From contig JASKJZ010000111.1 in the NCBI GenBank assembly GCA_030154385.1, positions 1 through 7,731 on the forward strand: DNA of 7,731 bases, given 5' to 3'. The stretch's first letter is position 1, and the number at the start of each line of letters is the position of its first letter. The stretch is from Clostridiales bacterium. GTDB lineage: Bacteria > Bacillota_A > Clostridia > Lachnospirales > Lachnospiraceae. The notes under the pieces are model-generated. The model saw nothing but the letters and a program-made list of their open reading frames with translations, had not been told where the DNA came from and did no database searches. Positions 1-6,022 of this stretch are shown here, in pieces. Both the position numbers and the translations under genes were made by a program.

Positions 1-1137
1 CCTAATAATGCAGGGAAAACTTGTCTTGTAAAATGCATTCGAGCTATTAAGCATATTTTACTAAATAAAAAAAATGGATTGATGTCTAATATTTTTTCGG
101 ATAGCGATATATGTGAACTTGGTGTAACATTTATGTCATTAGGAAGAAAATTTGCATACGATTTCAAATACGATTCTGATAAAGAGGAATATATTTATGA
201 GTGTTTTGTCGAAATTCTTAAAGATCAATATGGAAATGAAAGAGAAGTGTGTTGGCTCAAGAAAGATACAATAAATGAAGAGTATCTATGCGTTGATGAA
301 GAGGTTCTAGCAATGATATCAGTTATTTCAAAGAATAATTTGTTGTGCTATCTAATTGATACGAGTAAGTTTAAACACCTTGATAATATGAAGCATATTC
401 TCGTTGGTTTTGCAGAAAAGATTGATATTATTAATATGGATAACATTCCAATGGAACATACGATAGATCTGATGAAAAATAAAAACCAATTACAAGAAAA
501 AGTTGTGGAGTTTATTAAGAATTCTGATTTATATATGGATAATTTTGAATATGTAGATATAGATAAAATTAAACTAAAAGCTAGTAAAGGAGATGAAAAA
601 CCAGAAGAAAAGGTGCTAGATATTCCAGAAATAATCATGGATCAGATTCGATTAGTAACCACATATAAAGGAGTACATGTTCCTAGTATGATGTTTGACT
701 CTACGGGAACAAAAAAGATTGCTGCGATTGCAAGTTATGTTATAGAAGGATTAGAAAAAGGCAGAATTCTTGTTGTAGATGAGCTAGATAGTAGTATTCA
801 CTTTAAATTAACAAGAGCAATTGTAGCTATATTTAATAATGAGTTAAATACCAGTGCACAGATGATTTTTACAGTGCATGATATCAATCTAATGGATTGT
901 AAAAAAATGTTTCGAAAAGAACAAATATGGTTTGTTCATAAAGATGAATCTGGCGTGTACGTATACTCACTGGCAGATTTCACAGCACAACAAGGTGTGA
1001 GAGGAGATACAACAGATGTTATGGAGAAATATAGAAAGGGAGCTCTTGGAGCACTTCCAGATCCAGAATTGATTAATTCTCTCTTAAGTATTAAGGGGAA
1101 TTTGAAGGGAGTGGATGCTGATGACGATGCCGAATAA
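1..1137 (+). CDS. AAA/ABC-type ATPase, RloA/AbiLi-like, 5' end cut by window edge
   Basis: The reading frame is open from base 1. The first visible residues, PNNAGKT, are the end of a P-loop (usual form GxNNxGKT/S), so the true start lies upstream and the in-frame TTG/ATG codons at 79-84 are not the start. About 378 residues are visible. They include a degenerate ABC signature STGT (about residues 234-237, in place of LSGGQ), a Walker B strand ILVVDELD with the Asp-Glu pair at about 260-261, and an H-loop TVHD with His at about 293. The tail KYRKGALGALP resembles the C-terminus seen in AAA_15/AAA_21 ATPases of the RloA/AbiLi type. These ATPases power or gate a partner nuclease, and here a small TOPRIM-like gene overlaps the 3' end. 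The ATPase assignment is firm. The defence role is inferred from the family and gene pairing. Base composition is visibly more AT-rich than the genes after position 1838. Confidence 0.88.
   Translation, partial: PNNAGKTCLVKCIRAIKHILLNKKNGLMSNIFSDSDICELGVTFMSLGRKFAYDFKYDSDKEEYIYECFVEILKDQYGNEREVCWLKKDTINEEYLCVDEEVLAMISVISKNNLLCYLIDTSKFKHLDNMKHILVGFAEKIDIINMDNIPMEHTIDLMKNKNQLQEKVVEFIKNSDLYMDNFEYVDIDKIKLKASKGDEKPEEKVLDIPEIIMDQIRLVTTYKGVHVPSMMFDSTGTKKIAAIASYVIEGLEKGRILVVDELDSSIHFKLTRAIVAIFNNELNTSAQMIFTVHDINLMDCKKMFRKEQIWFVHKDESGVYVYSLADFTAQQGVRGDTTDVMEKYRKGALGALPDPELINSLLSIKGNLKGVDADDDAE
1105..1111 (+). promoter_or_regulatory. Ribosome binding site deciding the start of the TOPRIM-like gene
   Basis: AAGGGAG lies inside the end of the ATPase gene. 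Three in-frame ATGs follow at 1115, 1121 and 1127. Spacing to 1115 is only 3 bases, while spacing to 1121 is 9, so 1121 is the better start, with 1127 as second choice. Translation is probably coupled to the ATPase. Confidence 0.55.
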
Positions 1138-1759
1138 TCTTCCTGTATTTTTAGATAAACATAAAATTTGTATTATCTGTGAAGGTAATGAAGAATATGC
1201 TTATCTTGATAGATTGAAAAAGTTACAGGTATGGAATTTGCAGTATGAAGTTCTACTGGACAATGCACGTGGCAACGGTAATATTCCAGCAAGATACCAG
1301 AATAGATACCAAAATAGCGCATATGAACTTGTACTTGTGTTCTGCGATACTGAAAAGAAACCATATGAGCAATATGAGGATATAAAACGTAAAATCAATG
1401 AATTTCACGGAGCTGATAATGCTGCTGATGAAGTAATCATGTTTGCTAATCCTTGTACAATGCAGATTATTATTAAGCACTGGAAGGATATTAATATCAA
1501 ATCGCCAGCAAAGCCAGTTAATGCTCCATTGATACAAGAACTTACGGGAGTGGTAAATTACAAAGGAAGAGCGGATCAACTTAAATCTGTAATGGAGCAT
1601 ATAACTGCTGAGAATTATTCTGATATGTGTCAAAGAGTGAAACAGTTGGATAGGATGGATACTATTAATGGAAGTAGTAATTTTGGAAGATTTATGGATT
1701 TACTAGGCGGTAATGATGATAAATGGATGGCTGAAATTAACGAGAAGATAGAGAGATAA
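1121..1759 (+). CDS. Small TOPRIM/RloB-like protein, candidate effector of the ATPase
   Basis: This is a 212-residue protein, or 214 if started at 1115. Its start overlaps the upstream ATPase gene by 17 bases, indicating one transcript and probable coupled translation. Near the N-terminus a hydrophobic strand runs into CEGNEEYAYLDRL (the Glu of the EG pair is about residue 21). About 55 residues later a second hydrophobic strand ends in VFCDTEKKPYEQY (Asp about residue 76). A strand-EG...strand-DxE/D layout is what TOPRIM-fold nucleases such as RloB, AbiLii and OLD-type partners show, where these acids bind metal. A glycine/asparagine-rich GNGNIPARYQ stretch lies between them. There is no signal peptide or membrane segment. 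The family resemblance is weak and read by eye. I do not recognise a specific named gene, and nuclease activity is inference. Confidence 0.75.
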   Translation: MTMPNNLPVFLDKHKICIICEGNEEYAYLDRLKKLQVWNLQYEVLLDNARGNGNIPARYQNRYQNSAYELVLVFCDTEKKPYEQYEDIKRKINEFHGADNAADEVIMFANPCTMQIIIKHWKDINIKSPAKPVNAPLIQELTGVVNYKGRADQLKSVMEHITAENYSDMCQRVKQLDRMDTINGSSNFGRFMDLLGGNDDKWMAEINEKIER

Positions 1760-1783
1760 AATCATCTTTACATACTTGACTGA

Positions 1784-1817
1784 GAGGACGGGAGTTAATC
1801 ACTTCCGCCTCTTTTTT
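1784..1817 (+). terminator. Rho-independent terminator of the ATPase/TOPRIM-like module
   Basis: The left arm GAGG-A-CGGGAG (1784-1794) pairs with CTTCCGCCTC (1802-1811), with one bulged A, one G-T wobble and a 7-base loop. Six T residues follow at 1812-1817. There is no T-run on the opposite strand, so it serves the plus-strand operon and not the convergent LysR gene. Confidence 0.85.
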
Positions 1818-1837
1818 AATCATCAAGATAATCATAT

Positions 1838-2728
1838 TTACATCTGCATGGATTGAATCGTTTCGATAAAAAGCTGGATTTCCTTGTGATCCGTAGTGGC
1901 CTTCCATACTGCCACGATATTGGAATCCCTTGGCTGCTCCTTTAAATCGTAGGTCTTAATGTTTCGATCATTAATTTTGTTGTCACAGATTGTGATACCA
2001 ATGCCGTTTCGCACGCCCAAAAGTAAAGAGTTTAGGTTTGACATGTATTTTACGATGTTAGGCTCAAAGCCGTAATCTTGGCAAAGGTTTTTAATTTTTT
2101 CCACGCCCTTTACAGATTCTTTTGGAGAGATCGTGATGATAGGCTGTTCCTTTAAATCGCTGACAGTAACCTCCTTCTTTTTGCTTAAGGGATGGGAGAG
2201 GGGGACGGCAATGCATAAATCGACGGTTTGAAAGGGAAGTGTTTTGACTCCCTTATAGGCACTTAGCTCAAACTCAGGAATGAAGATAACATCAAAATCG
2301 CCGCTTTGAAACTGTTCCTTTAAGGTGCGAAATCCGTAACTGCCAATATCAATATCAATATCGGGATACTGGGTCTGAAAACGTTCCATCAGAAGCGATA
2401 AGGCTTCATCAATGGGAAAGGTATCGGTGCAGCCAATGCGCAGTGTTTTTGCCTCATTTTGTTGAAGCAGCTTAGCGCGTGCGATGGAAGCATTCAAATC
2501 CGCTTCCAGCAAAGCCCATTCTTTATACAAAGAGGCACCTGCTGGTGTGAGCATCACCGTTCTTTTATTTCGCTCAAATAGCACAAGCCCTAGTTCTCCT
2601 TCGATGCTTAGGATCTGCTTGCTAAGAGCAGGCTGTGAGATATAGAGAAGGCTTGCCGCTTGTGTAAAATTGAGTGTTTTTGCGACCGTTAGAAAATAGT
2701 GAATCTGCAAAAAGGTGATTCGGTACAT
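1838..2728 (-). CDS. LysR-family transcriptional regulator
   Basis: This is a 296-residue protein of normal length for the LysR family. The N-terminal winged helix-turn-helix (about residues 5-65) is classic, with LNFTQAASLLYISQPALSKQI forming the two DNA-contact helices, followed by LGLVLFER and TPAG. A linker helix (about 65-92) leads to a periplasmic-binding-protein-like effector domain (about 95-296) with LRIGCTD and GDFDVIFIPEF typical of the co-inducer pocket. An excellent AAGGAGG ribosome site (2735-2741 on the minus strand) sits 6 bases before the ATG. The gene follows the PucR-type regulator after a 21-base gap, so both are probably on one mRNA. Family members usually control a neighbouring divergent operon in response to a small ligand, so the redox genes from 4488 are the natural target. 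The ligand is unknown. Confidence 0.95.
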   Translation of the reverse strand: MYRITFLQIHYFLTVAKTLNFTQAASLLYISQPALSKQILSIEGELGLVLFERNKRTVMLTPAGASLYKEWALLEADLNASIARAKLLQQNEAKTLRIGCTDTFPIDEALSLLMERFQTQYPDIDIDIGSYGFRTLKEQFQSGDFDVIFIPEFELSAYKGVKTLPFQTVDLCIAVPLSHPLSKKKEVTVSDLKEQPIITISPKESVKGVEKIKNLCQDYGFEPNIVKYMSNLNSLLLGVRNGIGITICDNKINDRNIKTYDLKEQPRDSNIVAVWKATTDHKEIQLFIETIQSMQM

Positions 2729-2749
2729 AGGATTCCTCCTTCGTGTAAA

Positions 2750-4288
2750 TTATAGATTGCCTTCCTTTTTCTGATATGCGAGCAAATGAAAGGAGAGTTC
2801 GTAGGAAAAAAGAAGATTTGCCTGTTCCATGGAAAAGGAGGTCAGATCCGATATTTTTCCCAAACGATAGAATAAGGTACTTTTGTGTATGTGCAAGGCA
2901 CGCGATGCCAAAACGGCGTTGCGATTACAGGAAAAAAAGGCATTTAATGTAGCAATATAATCCGTATGATGCTCTTTGTCATAGCCCAGTAAAAACGAAA
3001 TATCTGGATGGAGCAAGGTTTCAAGCGGTAAGGATTCATTCGCGGCATGAAAAAGCGCTTCCAGATCGTAATCTTCATAAAAAAAACATCGATTGGAAGA
3101 CTTTTTATGCGCGTGCTCCATCAAAAAGAGCACCTGCTTGTAGTAAAGATGCGTATCCATAAGGTTTTCAAAGCGCAGACTGATGTAGGCATGCATTTGA
3201 TTGAGTTCCAAGAAATGATAGAATTTCTCTGTGGTCCATTTATTTTTTTGCATTGCATCCATACTACTTACAAGCAATACAAACTTTCCTTTGTGATAGA
3301 TTGCCATGCTGTGACGAAACAGCCCAAGGAGCTGATCGATATAGTAGTTGGGATTCATGCGGTTGTTTGACTTGCCGCTAAAGGAAAAGGAAAGAACCCA
3401 AAAATAGCGATAAAAGGTCTGCCCAAGCAGCGTTAAGCGTTCTTTTGCAAATGCAGAGTTTGTTACATTTTGCTCCAGTAAATCCGTTAGGAAGTACTCA
3501 TATTGTAGACCAACCCGCTCGCTGTAAAACTCATCCTTTTGCATTTCTACCGAAAGCATGGCACAAAGCTCTACTACAAATGAAAAGTCCTCTTCTTCAA
3601 AAGGACGGAGAGAGGAGCGAAGGCAAACATAGCCGACGGCGGCATGCTTGATGTGTATTCCGCAAAACAAATATCGTACCTGATCTTCATCCTCAAAGGA
3701 TATGGTTAAGGGTTTTTTTGAAGTTAGGATATGCGCCATTACATTATTTTTTTTCATATTGTGCAGCAGACTTTTCTTTAGGTAATGCTTTTTGTTATAT
3801 TCATCAAATTTATTGTCGTATTCGTTGCGCGGACTGACACATAGTACGGAGAAGCTGGTGGTGCAGACAGTTATGGTATTATTTAAATAGGTTCTTGCGA
3901 TATCAAGGATGGATTGAATGCCGTAATTAGCCTGTATGGCGTGAAACATCTCTTCCTTTTTTAAATTTGCCTGCATGTTTTTGTATAGCTCTTGTTGGAT
4001 GCAGTTAAAAACGAGCAGGGGGTCGAGTGCCTGATAAATATAGAGCCCTCGCTCCTGTCCTTCGCGCCTTTTACTGTTTAGCAAAAGGACATTACCATCT
4101 AGGCTAAGCTTGCAAAGGTCAGGATAGTTCCCAAGATAGAGCGTCAGGGGATCTAAATCGAGCGTATCACTGATTTCCTTTGTCAGAAATTGGCAGCTTT
4201 CAATGGAAATATCTCCCGATTTAAAACCGTGGATATGAATTTCAAAATCCGCTTCAATGCGCTGGATGATGTTTGCTAGTTTGGTCAT
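2750..4288 (-). CDS. PucR/CdaR-type transcriptional regulator with C-terminal HTH
   Basis: This 512-residue protein starts at the ATG at 4288, chosen because AAAGGAG lies 5 bases before it; a further in-frame ATG at 4315 has no such site. The C-terminus (about 445-505) matches the PucR/CdaR helix-turn-helix: LNAFFSCNRNAVLASRALHI followed by HKSTLFYRLGKI. Upstream, about 290-400 could be the degenerate GGDEF-like domain seen in CdaR relatives, and about 120-250 looks like a GAF-type sensor (SVLCVSP and VGYVCL strands flanked by helices). The N-terminal 90 residues are not recognised. Proteins of this type activate catabolic or uptake genes when their ligand is present. The gene is first in a two-gene minus-strand operon with a LysR regulator and is divergent from the redox cluster. 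The HTH assignment is strong; the sensor domains are tentative. Confidence 0.88.
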   Translation of the reverse strand: MTKLANIIQRIEADFEIHIHGFKSGDISIESCQFLTKEISDTLDLDPLTLYLGNYPDLCKLSLDGNVLLLNSKRREGQERGLYIYQALDPLLVFNCIQQELYKNMQANLKKEEMFHAIQANYGIQSILDIARTYLNNTITVCTTSFSVLCVSPRNEYDNKFDEYNKKHYLKKSLLHNMKKNNVMAHILTSKKPLTISFEDEDQVRYLFCGIHIKHAAVGYVCLRSSLRPFEEEDFSFVVELCAMLSVEMQKDEFYSERVGLQYEYFLTDLLEQNVTNSAFAKERLTLLGQTFYRYFWVLSFSFSGKSNNRMNPNYYIDQLLGLFRHSMAIYHKGKFVLLVSSMDAMQKNKWTTEKFYHFLELNQMHAYISLRFENLMDTHLYYKQVLFLMEHAHKKSSNRCFFYEDYDLEALFHAANESLPLETLLHPDISFLLGYDKEHHTDYIATLNAFFSCNRNAVLASRALHIHKSTLFYRLGKISDLTSFSMEQANLLFSYELSFHLLAYQKKEGNL

Positions 4289-4293
4289 ATATG

Positions 4294-4300
4294 CTCCTTT
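4294..4300 (-). promoter_or_regulatory. Ribosome binding site deciding the start of the PucR-type regulator
   Basis: Read on the minus strand, AAAGGAG ends 5 bases before the ATG at 4288-4286. The longer reading frame opening at 4315 would start upstream of this site and within a palindrome, so the shorter protein is preferred. Confidence 0.75.
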
Positions 4301-4306
4301 ATATGC

Positions 4307-4324
4307 TTTCGACATTTGTCGGAA
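4307..4324. promoter_or_regulatory. Palindrome, candidate operator or 5' UTR hairpin
   Basis: TTTCGACA and TGTCGGAA are 8-base arms around a TT spacer. Five inner pairs are perfect, then come one T-G wobble and two more pairs. It sits just upstream of the PucR-type gene's ribosome site, in the divergent spacer. The position suits autoregulation by one of the two regulators, but no site-specific consensus is recognised. Confidence 0.45.
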
Positions 4325-4371
4325 ATATCTGGTTTTTTATTAAAAATTATGCGATGAATGAACGATGATTT

Positions 4372-4402
4372 ATTGTATTTAAGTGTGTTATCATTTTAAC
4401 AA
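4372..4402 (-). promoter_or_regulatory. Candidate promoter for the regulator operon
   Basis: On the minus strand, TTGTTA (4402-4397) is followed after 19 bases by TACAAT (4377-4372). The -10 matches 5 of 6 and the -35 matches 4 of 6, but the spacer is longer than ideal. The region also holds a small dyad, TGTTA-N6-TAACA (4386-4401), overlapping the -35. No convincing plus-strand promoter for the gene at 4488 could be picked by eye in this spacer, although GATAAT at 4444-4449 is a possible -10. Confidence 0.3.
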
Positions 4403-4487
4403 ACAGTATTTCATCTATTTTTAGAAAAGAATAAAGCTCTTTCGATAATTGTACTAAAAATGGAGGAAAAAGAAAAGGAGAAAAGAG

Positions 4488-5435
4488 ATGGCAGTAAAAG
4501 TTTTAGGAATTAGTTCCGGCCGAAAAAACAGTAACAGTGATATTTTATTAAAGGAGGCTCTCTTTTTTTGTGAGCAAGAGGGGGCAGAAGTGACCATGAT
4601 TAATCTAAGAGATTATAATATCTTGGATTGCACGGGGTGTACCGCTTGTACAAAGGGGATGTCACAAGGAAAAAATGTGGGATGCACACTGGATCAAAAG
4701 GACGACAAGAAAAAAATCATGGACGAGCTTCTTGCAAGTGATGCGGTCATTTTTTCAGCACCAACCTATGACTTAATGGCTTGTTCCACCTTTGCAAAAT
4801 TTTCACAAAGAAGCCTAAGCTATGAAACAGCATTTTTGGAAACCATTGGAGCGATTGCCCATAAAGATAGAGTCAGTGCCTTGATTGCAGTTGGGGGATC
4901 AACAAGATCTTGGCAGTCCATGGCTTTAGAGACCATGCAGGCAGCGATGTTCACTTGTGATTTAAAGGTAGTGGATATGCTTTTGGCCACCAGAGTTCCG
5001 GCTCCTGCTCAGTGCCTTTTGGATGATGACCTGATTGCACGTGCTAAAAAAGTGGGAGAGAATATTATGACAGCCGTACATACTGCGCCAGAAGAGAGAA
5101 AATGGCTTGGGGAAGAGGATATGGGATGGTGTCCAAACTGTCATTCCAACGCATTAATACTGGGTGAGGTTCAGTGGGATGGACTTCATTTTCCAGTGGA
5201 ATGTCAAGTATGTGGTGCAGGTGGAACCTTAGAGCAGACAGAGGATAAAAAGTGGAAATTTGTGATTGGGGAGAATGGCCTTTGCAGAGACCGTACAACC
5301 GTAGAAGGCCGCGCCAAGCATTTGGAAGAAATTGCACATACGCAGGGAGGTTTTTTTATGAATCCCGACAATCATGCGGTTGTAGGAGAAAAAATGAAAC
5401 GTTATAAAGAGATGGTATTTCAAACAATTCAATAG
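4488..5435 (+). CDS. Iron-sulfur-flavoprotein-like FMN reductase with C-terminal four-Cys ribbon
   Basis: This is a 315-residue cytoplasmic protein. Residues 1-200 are a flavodoxin-like/NADPH-dependent FMN reductase fold: a VKVLGISSGRKNSNSD phosphate-binding loop after strand 1, then AVIFSAPTYD (about 86-95) as the FMN-contact loop. Cys48, Cys51, Cys54 and Cys66 form C-x2-C-x2-C-x11-C, close to the compact cluster motif of archaeal/clostridial iron-sulfur flavoproteins (Isf), so a [4Fe-4S] cluster is likely. Residues 215-242 add two CxxC knuckles (CPNC and CQVC), a zinc-ribbon or rubredoxin-like module that ordinary Isf proteins do not have. An AAGGAG site lies 7 bases before the ATG. It is first in the plus-strand cluster and 20 bases from the membrane protein gene. 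The probable role is one/two-electron transfer to or from the FAD enzyme downstream; the partner is inferred from context. Confidence 0.87.
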   Translation: MAVKVLGISSGRKNSNSDILLKEALFFCEQEGAEVTMINLRDYNILDCTGCTACTKGMSQGKNVGCTLDQKDDKKKIMDELLASDAVIFSAPTYDLMACSTFAKFSQRSLSYETAFLETIGAIAHKDRVSALIAVGGSTRSWQSMALETMQAAMFTCDLKVVDMLLATRVPAPAQCLLDDDLIARAKKVGENIMTAVHTAPEERKWLGEEDMGWCPNCHSNALILGEVQWDGLHFPVECQVCGAGGTLEQTEDKKWKFVIGENGLCRDRTTVEGRAKHLEEIAHTQGGFFMNPDNHAVVGEKMKRYKEMVFQTIQ

Positions 5436-5455
5436 AAAAAAAGGAGAAGTGTAAA

Positions 5456-5908
5456 ATGAAGGGAAAAGAAAAACTATATTATGTATTGATGCTAAATTTA
5501 CCGGTTGCCATTGCGATTGCACTTACTGCACAGCTTGTCACGATTCATACAATTATTTTACCGCTATTTATCCTGAATCTATTACTGGCATATGTGCTGG
5601 CATTTTTTATTGGAATGCTACTGCCAATTGAGAAAATAGGAGTCGGCTTTGCAAATTTCTTCAAGCTAAAGCCAGGACTGGTTTTTGGACTGGTCGTGAA
5701 TGTTGCAATTAATTTTGTATATGTTACGATTATTTGTTTGGTTATGACATATTTTAATGTAGTATTGTTGCAAAAGCTTCCCTTTGCGGCCTTTGCAGGA
5801 GGATTCGTTTCGACGTATCCCGTTATTTACTTCGTCGGTTATCTCGTATCTTTTGTTGCAAATCAGCCGTCTCTGCATTTCGCGCAAAGGCTAACAAGCA
5901 ATGAATAA
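5456..5908 (+). CDS. Small integral membrane protein, four predicted helices, function unknown
   Basis: This is a 150-residue, very hydrophobic protein. Predicted membrane segments are at about 7-29, 34-57, 74-99 and 108-134, with a short charged N-terminus (MKGKEK) and a polar C-tail. The loop between helices 2 and 3 is basic and contains a KLKPG turn, which suggests it faces the cytoplasm and so places both termini there. I do not recognise a family. An AAGGAG site lies 9 bases before the ATG, and the gene starts 20 bases after the FMN protein, so the two are co-transcribed. It has no Cys-rich or heme-binding His pairs, so a direct electron carrier role is not evident. Substrate passage or membrane anchoring of the redox enzymes is possible but unproven. 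Confidence 0.82.
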   Translation: MKGKEKLYYVLMLNLPVAIAIALTAQLVTIHTIILPLFILNLLLAYVLAFFIGMLLPIEKIGVGFANFFKLKPGLVFGLVVNVAINFVYVTIICLVMTYFNVVLLQKLPFAAFAGGFVSTYPVIYFVGYLVSFVANQPSLHFAQRLTSNE

Positions 5909-5931
5909 TAACTTTTGGTTATAAATAAAAC

Positions 5932-5956
5932 GCAGTTTCGCTATTGGACGAAATGC
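5932..5956. promoter_or_regulatory. Inverted repeat overlapping a candidate promoter -35
   Basis: GCA-g-TTTCG (5932-5940) and CGAAATGC (5949-5956) can pair over 8 base pairs with one bulged G around an 8-base loop. No T-run follows, so it is not a terminator. The right arm covers the TTGGAC -35 candidate, which suits an operator. Confidence 0.4.
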
Positions 5957-5974
5957 ATCATCATGGGATATAAT
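5944..5974 (+). promoter_or_regulatory. Candidate internal promoter for the FAD-protein gene
   Basis: TTGGAC (5944-5949) and a perfect TATAAT (5969-5974) are separated by 19 bases in the 114-base gap before the FAD gene. The -10 is excellent; the spacer is 2 bases long of ideal. A separate promoter here would let the FAD enzyme be expressed above the upstream genes. Confidence 0.45.
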
Positions 5975-6022
5975 TAGCATATAAAAGTTAATAATTTAAC
6001 GAATCAAATTGGAGGTTTTTTC

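Noticed and set aside
79..84. TTG/ATG codons as the start of the ATPase gene
   Set aside because: The Walker A motif lies in the same frame upstream, at bases 1-21, so a start here would remove the P-loop. The true start is outside the window.
3047..3651. Two plus-strand open frames opposite the PucR-type gene
   Set aside because: They are shadows of a clear coding frame on the minus strand and have no plausible ribosome site or recognisable domain.
4289..4315. Nine-residue N-terminal extension of the PucR-type regulator from ATG 4315
   Set aside because: A good AAAGGAG site lies between the two ATGs and serves the ATG at 4288; the upstream ATG has no ribosome site and falls in a palindrome.
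4962..5522. Minus-strand open frames opposite the FMN protein gene
   Set aside because: They lie antisense to a strongly supported coding frame and have no family features.
5908..5922. ATAAC-N5-GTTAT repeat just after the membrane protein gene as a terminator
   Set aside because: It has only five A/T-rich pairs and no T-run, so it is too weak to call.
5936..5953. TTTCG-N8-CGAAA as a classic LysR T-N11-A box
   Set aside because: The symmetric T and A positions do not give the 11-base spacing; it is kept only as a generic inverted repeat.
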